DNA from: Acetobacter ghanensis
GTDB lineage: Bacteria > Pseudomonadota > Alphaproteobacteria > Acetobacterales > Acetobacteraceae
Assembly: GCF_001499675.1 (NCBI RefSeq)
Contig: NZ_LN609302.1
Coordinates: forward strand, 1,091,896-1,155,895
Direction: 5' to 3'
Length of the DNA stretch: 64,000 nucleotides
In this document: in pieces, positions 53,887-62,766 of the stretch
How positions within the stretch are numbered: position 1 is the stretch's first letter
Layout: the number at the start of each line of letters is the position of its first letter
The notes under the pieces: model-generated
The model's database searches: none
What the model saw: the letters and a program-made list of their open reading frames with translations, nothing else
What the model was told of the DNA's origin: nothing
Made by a program: the position numbers and the translations under genes

Positions 53887-53920
53887 GGCTACTCAACTGT
53901 AATGCATAGGCCAGCGTGGC

Positions 53921-54181
53921 CTATGCACCATCCTGCTGTTCTGGTGTGCCGATATACGTAAAGCGGGGCACACCGTTAACATTTTGCTGCCACATGGCCA
54001 GCGGGCGTACCCAGTAACTGCCCAGTGCGTTGCTGCGATAAGTCACCAGCCATTCTTCTGTCTCGCTGTGGCGGCCCACGCAAAGAACCGTGTACAGTCC
54101 ACCTTTATAATGGCGGTAAAGGCCGGGTCTGGGGTGTTCGGTCTGGTCCGGCATGGCATTGGGGCTTGTCTGTTCGGACAT
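53921..54181 (-). CDS. DUF1653 family protein
   Basis: An 86-residue soluble protein. The family core PGLYRHYKGGLYTVLCVGRHSET and the VTYRSN, WVRPLAMW region are clear. The function is unknown. It is convergent with acs and divergent from the next gene. Confidence 0.85.
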   Translation of the reverse strand: MSEQTSPNAMPDQTEHPRPGLYRHYKGGLYTVLCVGRHSETEEWLVTYRSNALGSYWVRPLAMWQQNVNGVPRFTYIGTPEQQDGA

Positions 54182-54237
54182 GCTTGGTCTCTACTCCATT
54201 AAGTCCTGTTGAGCAGGTTGAAAAAAGGAATGGGCGT

Positions 54238-54783
54238 TTGAAGCATCGTGTGGGGTTGTATTGTCTGCTGGCGGGGCTGTCTGCCCTGCCATACGCTATG
54301 CCCGGTTATGCGGCAGCACGTGCCAAAGGGGAACCCGTTGTGCTGACCGACCAGCGGGGCACCGCTTTGGACAGTGCGGCCAGACTTCTCAACGCCGATG
54401 ACCTGCAAGCCGCCGCGCGGCATAAGGAAAAACCTCTGGTGCTGGTCGGGTCCGCGCCTCTTTCCGCCAATGGTCAAAACATGGCGCTGTTTGTGCAGGT
54501 GCAGTCTGCCAGCCTGTGCGGTTCGGCTGGCTGCTCTACGGATGTGTATGTCAAACGGAATGGAGAGTGGGCCAAGGTGCTGGATTCCGTTAGCGGGCCT
54601 GTTGAGCTGCTTTCTACCACCCATGGTGGAATAAAAGATATTTTGGTGGATGGTTCTGACCGGTGGATCTGGAAGAACAACACATATGTGGACACGCTGG
54701 CAGCACAGGACGTGCCGGGGCTTAAGGCATCCGTGCAAAAACATCAGGCGGAAATGAGCGAACAGCCCGATAGTGACCGGTAG
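54238..54783 (+). CDS. Hypothetical exported protein
   Basis: A 181-residue protein from TTG 54238, chosen because AAAAAAGGA lies seven bases ahead and the product then begins with a normal signal peptide (MKHRVGLYCLLAGLSALPYAMPG). The mature part contains a Cys pair (LCGSAGC) that could form a disulfide, and Trp-containing strands near the C-terminus. No family is recognised. It ends six bases before the next gene. Confidence 0.7.
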   Translation: MKHRVGLYCLLAGLSALPYAMPGYAAARAKGEPVVLTDQRGTALDSAARLLNADDLQAAARHKEKPLVLVGSAPLSANGQNMALFVQVQSASLCGSAGCSTDVYVKRNGEWAKVLDSVSGPVELLSTTHGGIKDILVDGSDRWIWKNNTYVDTLAAQDVPGLKASVQKHQAEMSEQPDSDR

Positions 54784-54789
54784 TTGACC

Positions 54790-55083
54790 ATGGCGCAAAA
54801 TGACGGAAGCATTCGGCTAACTCTTTTTAAAACAGCGGCTACTGTGGGGCTTACGGCTATTCTGCTCTTTTTGCTCCGTGTGGTGCTGGGGCAATTACCC
54901 CAGATGGACGCCATGACGGGTGGGCACCTGGGGGGCGACATTCTGCGCTTTCTGGCATCCGATGGGCAGGCGCAGACACAGCAGACCGTGGCTATTGTTT
55001 TAATGGTGCTGTGTTTTGGTGTGGCTGTGGCACTGGTATATGGCGCGGAGCGTGTTATCCGGCGCAGGCGGGGCAGCCGCTAG
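54790..55083 (+). CDS. Hypothetical membrane protein, two helices
   Basis: A 97-residue protein from ATG 54790 (a TTG at 54784 adds two). It has two hydrophobic helices (ATVGLTAILLFLLRVVLG and TVAIVLMVLCFGVAVALVYG) and a basic C-terminus RVIRRRRGSR. It is probably co-transcribed with the exported protein before it. Function unknown. Confidence 0.65.
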   Translation: MAQNDGSIRLTLFKTAATVGLTAILLFLLRVVLGQLPQMDAMTGGHLGGDILRFLASDGQAQTQQTVAIVLMVLCFGVAVALVYGAERVIRRRRGSR

Positions 55084-55106
55084 AAGGCTGGCCCCTGCCG
55101 TTAGTG

Positions 55107-56069
55107 TTAAAGCCCGGTGGAAGGAAGGGGAGAGACGCCTTTGATGGCAGCCTCCTGACTCCAGAAAAACGTCAGTTCATGTTTGTTATGCGCCAGATGG
55201 GCCAGTGCGCTGCCCGGTATGCTTTCAAATGCCGCCACGGTTTCGTGGTCAGTCTCGCCCTGAAATTTGACGGTCAGCACAATGTTTTTGGTCTGCCCGG
55301 AGTCAATCCATGCGCGGGTCAGGCGGAGCAGGCGTTGGGGGTAGGCAATAATATCGGAGAAAACCCAGTCCGTTGCCGGGAGCAGCTTGGGGTCCAGACC
55401 AAAGGCGCTGGCCTGCTGGAAGCTGACACCGGGCATGGCGGCAACTGATGGGGCCAGAGGTGCACGGTCAAACGCGGTAACCTGTGCCCCAAGGGTTGCC
55501 AAAGCCCATGTCCACCCGCCTGGAGTTGCCCCCAGATCGTAACACCGCTCTCCCGCAGCGGGCCAACGGCCAAGCCGTGTGCAGGCTTCCCAGAGTTTGA
55601 GGTACGCGCGGGATGGTGGGTCTGTCCGGTTTTCTACAAATTCGGGAGCGCCGTTGACAAACGGACTGCTTTTGGAGGCTGAAAACAGAAGGGTGGATGT
55701 ATCCAGCAGCGTCCACGCGCCCAGTGGGCTGGTGGGTGGCAGCGTAGGAAAAACCAGCGGCGCAGCTTTGACGGGCGGCAATTTCTGTTCAATCAGCCCG
55801 GACCGGCGGAAGCAGTCAACCGCGTATAGGCTCCAGTTGCGTTGGATGGCGCGCAGCGTGTCCGACGCATTGCGGATGGAGGTAATGCTGGTGCGTTGTG
55901 GGGCTGTCCATATATCCAGCGCCCAAGGGGAATAGACGGGTTTCTGAGTGGAGAGGGCGAGCCTGCCGTGCCAGTGGGTAATGTTGACACCACGAAGCAG
56001 CAGGTCCTCCTGCAGAACGTGCTTTAGTCCATCGGCGGCCAGCCATGCGGCTTGTATGGAGTTGCTCAT
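55107..56069 (-). CDS. rlmM: RlmM-like SAM-dependent rRNA 2'-O-methyltransferase
   Basis: A 320-residue protein from ATG 56069. The C-terminal half has an RrmJ/FtsJ-type Rossmann fold with the SAM loop DLGATPGGWTWAL, VTAFDRAPL, and WVFSDIIAYP. The N-terminal half is a THUMP-like substrate domain. This architecture fits RlmM, which modifies cytidine 2498 of 23S rRNA, although the exact target is inferred. It overlaps the upstream DUF423 gene by four bases. Confidence 0.8.
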   Translation of the reverse strand: MSNSIQAAWLAADGLKHVLQEDLLLRGVNITHWHGRLALSTQKPVYSPWALDIWTAPQRTSITSIRNASDTLRAIQRNWSLYAVDCFRRSGLIEQKLPPVKAAPLVFPTLPPTSPLGAWTLLDTSTLLFSASKSSPFVNGAPEFVENRTDPPSRAYLKLWEACTRLGRWPAAGERCYDLGATPGGWTWALATLGAQVTAFDRAPLAPSVAAMPGVSFQQASAFGLDPKLLPATDWVFSDIIAYPQRLLRLTRAWIDSGQTKNIVLTVKFQGETDHETVAAFESIPGSALAHLAHNKHELTFFWSQEAAIKGVSPLPSTGL

Positions 56070-56452
56070 GCCCGGCGCATCCAGCCAATGGCCAGCGCCA
56101 GCCACGAGGCAATGAGAAGGCTACCGCCCGAAGGGGCAATGTGGCTGCCGTGGTGGCCGGTAAAAGCCGTATCGTACACACCTGCGCAAAACAGAAGCGT
56201 GCCCAACAACACGCCACAGCCCCCGCACAGAAGTAGCCGGTTGGGGCGCTGGGTCAGCCCTAGACCAAGGGCGACAAGGGCCAGCCCCTGCCACATCTGC
56301 ATTTCCATGGCGCTGCGTGCTATGGCCCGCCCACCTTCGGCAAAGTGGGCATCGGGCAGGTGGGCGGTTAACGCGCCCATAATGGTGCCCGTTGCAACAA
56401 GGAGTGCACCGCAGATGCGCCATAGGCGTGTAAGAAAAGGTCCGGTTAGCAT
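56066..56452 (-). CDS. DUF423 family membrane protein
   Basis: 128 residues from ATG 56452 with four membrane helices. The pattern of an early GALLVATGTIMGALTAH segment, then MWQGLALVALGL, then GGSLLIASWLALAIGW matches DUF423 (YgdD-like). Function unknown. It is coupled by an ATGA overlap to the methyltransferase gene. Confidence 0.82.
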   Translation of the reverse strand: MLTGPFLTRLWRICGALLVATGTIMGALTAHLPDAHFAEGGRAIARSAMEMQMWQGLALVALGLGLTQRPNRLLLCGGCGVLLGTLLFCAGVYDTAFTGHHGSHIAPSGGSLLIASWLALAIGWMRRA

Positions 56453-56591
56453 ATTCTGGTGTATAGGCGTCTCTGCTTCAAACGGGAATAGTGTTGGGCC
56501 AATACGTTCCTGCTTTTGGTATTCGCAACGCAGTGGGGCGTGGTGCGTTTTTGGCGCAGAATAGACGGATTTTGGCATCAGAGGGCCGGGC

Positions 56592-57182
56592 ATGAGCATA
56601 CGGATAGATAAAGTGGTGACCCGTGGGGGGGATGGAGGCCAAACCTCGCTAGGTGATGGCACGCGTGTTGCCAAGGATGAAGCCCGGATAGAAGTCCTTG
56701 GTACACTCGATGAGGTTAACGCCCTGATCGGACTGGTGCAGGCGCACACGCCGGCAGAGGATGGGGTAACGCATCAACTGACCGCGCTACAGAATCTGCT
56801 GTTTGATATGGGTGCGGATATCTGCCTGCCAGAGGATGGCCCCATGGCCCACCGTGCGCAGCGGTTGGATGAGGCCGCGCTGGCGGTGATGGAGAGCAGG
56901 ATAGAAGAACTGCGGGTGCGCCAGTCTCCTCTAACGGGGTTTGTGTTGCCCGGTGGCTCGGTTGCTGCGGCATGGGCACATCTGGCCCGTACGCAGGTGC
57001 GCAGGGCAGAGCGCCGGATGGTGGCCTTGGCCCGGCAGGAGCGGGTAAACCCGGTTCTGTTGAAAATACTGAATAGGTTATCTGATTACTTTTTTGTACT
57101 GGCGCGCCATTTTAATCATGACGGGCAGACAGATGTGGTGTGGCAGCCGACACCCAAAGCCGAAAAAGAGCCCAAGGGCTGA
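56592..57182 (+). CDS. PduO-type cob(I)alamin adenosyltransferase
   Basis: Converts cob(I)alamin to adenosylcobalamin. The 196-residue protein has the ATP-binding motifs TRGGDGGQTSLGDG near residue 10, then LGTLDEVNALIG and the C-terminal RRAERR and LNRLSDYFFVLAR stretches typical of the PduO type. No other cobalamin gene or B12 riboswitch is in the neighbourhood. Confidence 0.92.
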   Translation: MSIRIDKVVTRGGDGGQTSLGDGTRVAKDEARIEVLGTLDEVNALIGLVQAHTPAEDGVTHQLTALQNLLFDMGADICLPEDGPMAHRAQRLDEAALAVMESRIEELRVRQSPLTGFVLPGGSVAAAWAHLARTQVRRAERRMVALARQERVNPVLLKILNRLSDYFFVLARHFNHDGQTDVVWQPTPKAEKEPKG

Positions 57183-57313
57183 CAACCCCTTGGAAAAAGA
57201 GGGGGCATGTGCTACAGATGGCTCTAGCAGACATTGCCTGCGCGGCAATGTGCACAAGACCTCGCTGCTGGTGCTGCGGCCATATCTCTGTTTTTATCAT
57301 GGTATCTGGTAAT

Positions 57314-57338
57314 AAAGCGGTTGTCTGACAACCGTTTT
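57314..57338 (+). terminator. Possible terminator after the adenosyltransferase gene
   Basis: CGGTTGT and ACAACCG arms with a three-base loop are followed by four T bases. It is a weaker candidate than the others in the window. Confidence 0.5.
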
Positions 57339-57421
57339 GCCCGAACACATAAAAGCACAATTGGCTTTCTGGCAGCTTAATAAACAGACCATAAAATATC
57401 TGAAACGTGACATCTGAATTC

Positions 57422-58081
57422 ATGAATACATCATCTTTTCTGTCTCTCCCCGAAGTAGACAGGGATAATGAGGAAGGGCTTGAAGAAGCGTCCATGCGGA
57501 ATGCGCTGGAACGCCTTGGACATTCTGCCCGTCCCCGCTCCTCTGCTACGCCGCAACCTCGCGCCGTTGCCGAAAACGCGAATAACAAGCGTCGTCGCTT
57601 TGTGCGTGACGGAGAAGTGCAGGTGGAAAAACATTCACTTGCGCGCACAACGCCGCGTACCGTTGCTGCACCGCGTGTGGCTGGTACGTCCCGCGCTGTG
57701 CATTTTAATCAGGAAGACAACAGCGAACTTTCTCGCCTGCGCCGCCAGTTGGCGGAGGAAAAGCTGCGGGCGGAAGAGGGAGAACGCCAGCTGGCGGACC
57801 TTCAGGCTGCACAGCGGGGGCTGACCACGCGTATTGGCCATGCCGATGCCCTGATAGCCGAACAGAAGAACAAACTGGCCGAGCGGGAAGCCGAACTGGC
57901 ACTTGCCGGGCGCGAAATTCGTGCAGGACGCCGTCAGGTGGAAGCGCTGGAGGCCGAAATGGCAAGCCTGCGCCGCCAGTTGGAAGCCAAGCCGCGTGGT
58001 CGCCCTCGCAAAGAGCCGGAACAGCGTGACGTTGTGATGGCGGATGATGAGCCGCAGCCCGTCAAGTGGTGGAAAGACTAA
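57422..58081 (+). CDS. Coiled-coil protein with AT-hook-like tail
   Basis: 219 residues from ATG 57422 (a GTG at 57407 adds five). The first 90 residues are polar and basic, with low-complexity stretches. A charged coiled coil covers about residues 95-185 (repeats such as LSRLRRQLAEEKLRAEEGERQL). At about residues 190-197 is KPRGRPRK, an AT-hook-like core that binds the minor groove of AT-rich DNA in other proteins. The tail is acidic and ends VKWWKD. No family is recognised. Confidence 0.65.
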   Translation: MNTSSFLSLPEVDRDNEEGLEEASMRNALERLGHSARPRSSATPQPRAVAENANNKRRRFVRDGEVQVEKHSLARTTPRTVAAPRVAGTSRAVHFNQEDNSELSRLRRQLAEEKLRAEEGERQLADLQAAQRGLTTRIGHADALIAEQKNKLAEREAELALAGREIRAGRRQVEALEAEMASLRRQLEAKPRGRPRKEPEQRDVVMADDEPQPVKWWKD

Positions 58082-58113
58082 TTCCCTGACTTTGCACCAA
58101 GGGTTTCCCCTGT

Positions 58114-58581
58114 ATGAAAAATAGTACGGCTACGCCCGCTCTTGCTCTTCTTGTTCTTGATGTAGCACTGGGGGTGGCGTGCGTGCTGCTTCCCCCGGTT
58201 GTTATGGGGTTTGTTGGCCTGTTGCGGGATGTGTTTGGCGTGCTGGTGCTGCCATTCAGCTTTCTGTTCGGGCTGGCGGGGTGGTCATCTGACCTGTCCT
58301 CCCTATCCAGCGTGCATGATGGTCTCATGCCGGGAGCCACCACGCATCCGCTGTATGCCGTTATGGCGGCTGGTTTGTTGGGTGTTGGGGGCGTGTGCTC
58401 TGTTTTGGCGTGCAACACGCCAGAGGGCGCTAAGGTGGAGCGGGCCGTGGCACCAATTGCAACAGGGCTTGCCATTGTAGCAGCAGGTTGGGACCCGGGA
58501 CTGATTGTTCTGCCAGCCTTTGTTTTGCAAATACTCTGCTTTTGGTATCCAACGCTGGCGTTTTCTTTTCGCCGGCAATAA
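58114..58581 (+). CDS. Hypothetical membrane protein
   Basis: A 155-residue protein with about four hydrophobic segments (for example ALALLVLDVALGVACVLL and VMAAGLLGVGGVCSVLAC). The C-terminus is short and basic (SFRRQ). It follows the coiled-coil gene by 32 bases on the same strand. No family is recognised. Confidence 0.65.
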   Translation: MKNSTATPALALLVLDVALGVACVLLPPVVMGFVGLLRDVFGVLVLPFSFLFGLAGWSSDLSSLSSVHDGLMPGATTHPLYAVMAAGLLGVGGVCSVLACNTPEGAKVERAVAPIATGLAIVAAGWDPGLIVLPAFVLQILCFWYPTLAFSFRRQ

Positions 58582-58676
58582 ATCTCTTTTTCTTTTATTT
58601 AAATCGTTGATGAAATACGCCCGGCTACATCGGGCTGAAGGGGGTTTTATGCCCTTCGGCTCCGGTGCGGGTATGG

Positions 58677-60137
58677 TCAGGCGGGAGGGAGCACCTTGCC
58701 CGGATTCATCAGGTTCTGCGGGTCCAGTGCTGCTTTGATCCGGCGCATGGTCTGAAGTTCCGCGCCACCGCGCCATGATGGCATCATGTAGGTTTTAAGC
58801 TGACCGACGCCATGTTCGGCCGAAAAAGACCCGCCAAGTTTACGGACAATCTCGGCAACAGCATCCATCATGGCGTGGTCCTGCGCCAGAAAAGCGGCTG
58901 CGTCCGCACCTTCGGGCTGCACCAGATTAAAGTGAATGTTGCCATCGCCAATATGGCCAAACGGTGCAACCCGAATACCGGGAATAAGGGCCTCGCAGGC
59001 TTTGGTTGCTTCTTCAATAAACGTTGGAATGGCTGCCAGTGGGACGGACACATCGTTTTTGACAGAGGCTCCGGCACGTTTTTGTGCTTCGGCGTGTTCC
59101 TCGCGGATCATCCACAGGCCCTGACGCTGGCTTTCGCTCTCGGCCAGAACCGCGTCTGTTACCAACCCGTCTTCCAGTGCTGTCCCCAGAACGTATTCCA
59201 TCAGGGTACGCAAGCTGTCATCCGCACGGGGGCTGGCCAGTTCCACCAGCACGTAGGCAGGAGCCGGGGCTTCCAGCGGCAAAGCAGCTCCTTCAATCAG
59301 ACTGTTGACCAGCGCCATGGAGGTGCCGGACATATATTCAAAAGCATGGATGGCGGAAGGGTCCTGCTTACGGAAGGCGGCAAACAGGTCCAACGCTCCT
59401 TTGGGGCTTTCCACCGCGCACAATGCCGTCTCGCGCGAGCGGGGGGCTGGCTGCAACTGGATGACCGCCTGCGTAATAATCCCCAATGTTCCTTCCGAAC
59501 CAACAAGAAGCTGGCGGAGGGCATAACCTGTATTGTCCTTACGGAGTTTGCGCATCAGGTTCAGCACACTACCATCGGGTAATACGGCTTCCAGCCCCAG
59601 TGCCAGTTCACGCGCGTTGCCGTAACGCACGGTGTTGTTGCCCCCGGCATTGGTTGCCAGAATACCGCCAATATCGGCTGACCCTTCGGACGAAATGGAA
59701 AGCGGTAGCAAAAGACCCTGCGCACTGGCCGCGTCCTGTGCGGCCTTAAGGGTTACGCCTGCATCCACCGTCATGGTCAGGTCGGCATGGTCAATGGAAT
59801 GAATCTGGTTCATGCGGGTGGTGGAAATCACAACGGCATGGCCGCTTGAATCCGGCGTAGCCCCCCCAACCATGCTGGTGTTGCCCCCCTGTGGTACCAT
59901 GGGCACATTGTGCGCGTGGCACAGGGCAATGGCTTTTGCGCATTCTTCGGTATTGGCCGGGCGCAGCACTGCCGCACAGCGCCCGTGGTAAAGTGCCCGC
60001 CAGTCCACGCAAAACGCTTCCGTATCCGCCGGGTTGGTCAGTACGCCAGATGGGCCAAGGAGCTGTACCAGCGCATCATGAAGGGCGGGGGAAGGGGCGT
60101 TTGTGGCATGGCTTTGGTTTTCCCTGCAAAAGCACAA
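58677..60137 (-). CDS. FAD-linked oxidase, GlcD / D-lactate dehydrogenase type
   Basis: A 486-residue flavoprotein. The PCMH FAD-binding domain includes VPQGGNTSMVGGATP and the segment with ISSEGSADIGGILATNAGG. The C-terminal domain carries GHIGDGNIHFNL and EHGVGQLK. The family oxidises D-2-hydroxyacids such as glycolate, D-lactate or D-2-hydroxyglutarate; which one is used here is open. It stands alone with no GlcE or GlcF partner. Confidence 0.85.
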   Translation of the reverse strand: MCFCRENQSHATNAPSPALHDALVQLLGPSGVLTNPADTEAFCVDWRALYHGRCAAVLRPANTEECAKAIALCHAHNVPMVPQGGNTSMVGGATPDSSGHAVVISTTRMNQIHSIDHADLTMTVDAGVTLKAAQDAASAQGLLLPLSISSEGSADIGGILATNAGGNNTVRYGNARELALGLEAVLPDGSVLNLMRKLRKDNTGYALRQLLVGSEGTLGIITQAVIQLQPAPRSRETALCAVESPKGALDLFAAFRKQDPSAIHAFEYMSGTSMALVNSLIEGAALPLEAPAPAYVLVELASPRADDSLRTLMEYVLGTALEDGLVTDAVLAESESQRQGLWMIREEHAEAQKRAGASVKNDVSVPLAAIPTFIEEATKACEALIPGIRVAPFGHIGDGNIHFNLVQPEGADAAAFLAQDHAMMDAVAEIVRKLGGSFSAEHGVGQLKTYMMPSWRGGAELQTMRRIKAALDPQNLMNPGKVLPPA

Positions 60138-60168
60138 AAAGACAAAGAAGGGCGGTTAGGGCCGCCCC

Positions 60169-60729
60169 TTAATAAAGGTAATGGGCGTTATCGACGACAA
60201 CATGGGGGGCTGGGGGCCACAGCATATGCACAGCCTGCGAACCCGCAATGCCCACCAGCAGGCCAACAAGAAGACTAATGGCGATGGTAACCGGCTTTTG
60301 GTTGCGGTTACTGCTCTGGAGTGTTGCCAGATGGGTCTGAAGTTCCGCGCGGGACTTCTGTGTCAGATAGAGCTCAGATTTAAGTGTCTCGTTCTGGGAG
60401 TAAGCCACCCGTAGGTTGCGGTCTAACCGGGTAATGCTATCCGCCATTTCCCGCAGTTGAACGCGGTACTGGTCCGGCATGTCTGTTGTTTTGGACTTGC
60501 TGGAGGACGCGCGCGACCCTGTCTGCCGGGATGATGCGGTTTTGGCTTTGGACGGGTTGGTGGCAATGGTTTGGAACAGGTTTTTAAGTGCACCACCCGT
60601 CGTGCTGTTTTTGCGCGCCCGGTTGCGTAGCGCCTGTAGGGCCGTGTCCGACTGGCCCGGATGGTCTTCAAGCACCAGCGCCAGAATGTCCGACAGGATT
60701 TTGAGTTCCTTGGGGTCGATCTCGGTCAT
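60169..60729 (-). CDS. Hypothetical coiled-coil protein with C-terminal membrane anchor
   Basis: 186 residues. The N-terminal 50 residues are helical, the middle is Ser/Lys-rich and disordered, a coiled coil follows (about 85-135) and then one membrane helix (VTIAISLLVGLLVGIAG) and a short tail. It therefore looks tail-anchored, with most of the protein in the cytoplasm. Its start overlaps the tsaC stop by four bases. No known family. Confidence 0.7.
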   Translation of the reverse strand: MTEIDPKELKILSDILALVLEDHPGQSDTALQALRNRARKNSTTGGALKNLFQTIATNPSKAKTASSRQTGSRASSSKSKTTDMPDQYRVQLREMADSITRLDRNLRVAYSQNETLKSELYLTQKSRAELQTHLATLQSSNRNQKPVTIAISLLVGLLVGIAGSQAVHMLWPPAPHVVVDNAHYLY

Positions 60730-61727
60730 GGCGCGGTGTCTCCCGTTCCATCCTGCGGGCGGGGGGCGGCGGCGCGGTTCAGGCGGTCCTGTATGGCACG
60801 GCCCAGCCCGTGGTGGGGAATGGGCTGTACGGCAATGCGGGTCAGACCCATGGCCTGTCCCTTATGGTCCAGTGTGCGCAGGCCGGTAAACAGCCGTGCG
60901 GCGGCCTCTTCCAGACTGCCGGTCGGGCTCAGGTTCCACACAAGCGGGGCATTGGTGGGGCGGGGCGCACCAAATGCCAGCAGGGCCTCATCCGGCTGGG
61001 CCTGCAAGGCGTCCAGCCTGACTGGCAGGTGCGGCGCGTAATGTGAGATCAGGCGGCCGGGCGAGTGCGGTGCGGCATCGCTGGTTGTCTGTGGCAGGCT
61101 TATATGCGGGCAGATGGCTTGCAGTTCTTCCAGTGTAATGCCGCCGGGGCGCAGGAGGCATGGCCTTTGTGGGTCTGACAGGTCCACTACAGTGCTTTCC
61201 AGCCCCACGGTGCACGGGCCACTATCCAGCACTGCATCTATGCGGCCATCCAGTTCTTCCAGCACGTGCGTTGCATCGACCGGGCTGATACGGCCGGAGC
61301 GGTTGGCCGATGGAGCTGCAATTGGGCGGTCCACCTGCTCCAGCAGGGCACGCGCTACGGCATTAGCTGGGACGCGTACAGCTAGGGTGGAGAGCCCATC
61401 GGCTGCCAAATCGCTTATGCAACACCCCGGAGCGCGCGGCAGAATAAGCGTGAGCGGACCGGGCCAGAACGCCTGCGCCAGTCTGTGCGCCAGTGCGTTG
61501 GGAACAATCTGCTGGAAGGCGGCCTGCGCATGGGCAAAGTGGCTGATGAGCGGGTTGAAGCGTGGCCGGTTTTTGGCCTCAAAAATACGGGCGACGGCCT
61601 GCGGCTGGCTGGCATCCGCCCCAAGGCCGTAAACGGTTTCCGTGCCAAATGCCACAAGGCCGCCAGCACGAAGAATGCTGGCGGCTGTGGCTATGCCGCT
61701 TTCGGTGGCATCCAGACGTCTGGTCAT
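60726..61727 (-). CDS. L-threonylcarbamoyladenylate synthase (Sua5 type)
   Basis: First enzyme of the tRNA t6A modification. From ATG 61727 it is 333 residues, with the YrdC domain at about residues 10-195 (GLVAFGTETVYGLGADAS, KNRPRFNPLISH and APSANRSGRISP) and the C-terminal Sua5 domain joined by a linker. That makes it the long Sua5 form rather than the short TsaC. Confidence 0.92.
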   Translation of the reverse strand: MTRRLDATESGIATAASILRAGGLVAFGTETVYGLGADASQPQAVARIFEAKNRPRFNPLISHFAHAQAAFQQIVPNALAHRLAQAFWPGPLTLILPRAPGCCISDLAADGLSTLAVRVPANAVARALLEQVDRPIAAPSANRSGRISPVDATHVLEELDGRIDAVLDSGPCTVGLESTVVDLSDPQRPCLLRPGGITLEELQAICPHISLPQTTSDAAPHSPGRLISHYAPHLPVRLDALQAQPDEALLAFGAPRPTNAPLVWNLSPTGSLEEAAARLFTGLRTLDHKGQAMGLTRIAVQPIPHHGLGRAIQDRLNRAAAPRPQDGTGDTAP

Positions 61728-61835
61728 GGTTTTCTCATGGCAACAGGGCGCAATCCGTAGGCCGATCAGTGAGGCTGGCAATGTTGTGGCAACAGAAAAA
61801 TCTTGCGTAAAGGGGCTACGGGGAAACGGTCCTGT

Positions 61836-62606
61836 TTATAGTGTTCCGGTACAGACAAATGGTGGATTTTTCCAGCCTGTTTTGCCGTAAATCAGGGGAG
61901 AACCATCCAGAAGTGTAATATGCCCACCCGCGGCTTCCACAATGGCCTGTGGGGCTGCCGTGTCCCATTCCATGGTTGGACCAAGGCGGGGGTATAAATC
62001 CACCAGTCCTTCCGCAACGCGGGCGAACTTTACGGCCGAGCCGATATTGCCCAGATGCGCAATTTTTTTGCCATTCAGATATTCGGCTAGACGGGTGTCA
62101 TCTGCATGGTGGCGGGAGGCCAGAACGGTCAATCCTTCAGCCGGTGCCTTGCGGACGTGAATAGCCTGCTCCCCGCTCTTGTCCCGCCTGTGTGCCCCTA
62201 GCCCAACGCCACCGGTGTAGAGCTGATGGTAAGCGGGCAGAGCCATGGCGCCCAGCACGGCATGGCCATTGCGGACAAGGCCGACATTGACGGTAAAATC
62301 GTCCCGCCCTGCGGCAAATTCCCGCGTGCCGTCCAAGGGGTCCACCAACCAGTAGGCGGGCGTGGCATAGGCTTGCAGGCCTGCGGCAACTTCTTCTTCC
62401 GCAATAACCGGAATATCAGGTGTTGCGGTGCGTAGCCCCCGCAGGATGTGGGCTTCTGCCGCATGGTCCGCCTCCGTTACGGGGGAGGAGTCGGTCTTGG
62501 TCACGGTCTCAAAACCACGCGCGCGGATGGTGCGGATGATTTCGGCGGCTTCATCGGCCAGTCTGGCGGCAAGGGCCAGCAGGTCTGTGTCTGCAAGGAT
62601 GGTCAT
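61836..62606 (-). CDS. cysQ: 3'(2'),5'-bisphosphate nucleotidase CysQ
   Basis: Removes phosphate from PAP in sulfur assimilation. It has 256 residues from ATG 62606. Inositol-monophosphatase-fold metal motifs are present: TEADHAAE, IAEEE, and DPLDGTREFAAGRDDFTVN, then EWDTAAPQAIVEAAGG near the C-terminus. An upstream extension covers bases between cysQ and pepA and lacks likeness. Another inositol-phosphatase-like function is the alternative. Confidence 0.9.
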   Translation of the reverse strand: MTILADTDLLALAARLADEAAEIIRTIRARGFETVTKTDSSPVTEADHAAEAHILRGLRTATPDIPVIAEEEVAAGLQAYATPAYWLVDPLDGTREFAAGRDDFTVNVGLVRNGHAVLGAMALPAYHQLYTGGVGLGAHRRDKSGEQAIHVRKAPAEGLTVLASRHHADDTRLAEYLNGKKIAHLGNIGSAVKFARVAEGLVDLYPRLGPTMEWDTAAPQAIVEAAGGHITLLDGSPLIYGKTGWKNPPFVCTGTL

Positions 62607-62766
62607 GCCCCTAGCATACGCCAGCTTGAGGCTGCCGTCATGCCCTGTGGTGTGTCCTTGTTGTTTATCATGCAATCCGGCGGTGCGGGGCTGCGTGGCT
62701 ATTGCCAAGACAGGGAGGGAGACTTAGGCAGAAAAGATGTGGTTTTCAGGGAGATCGGTCAGAACC

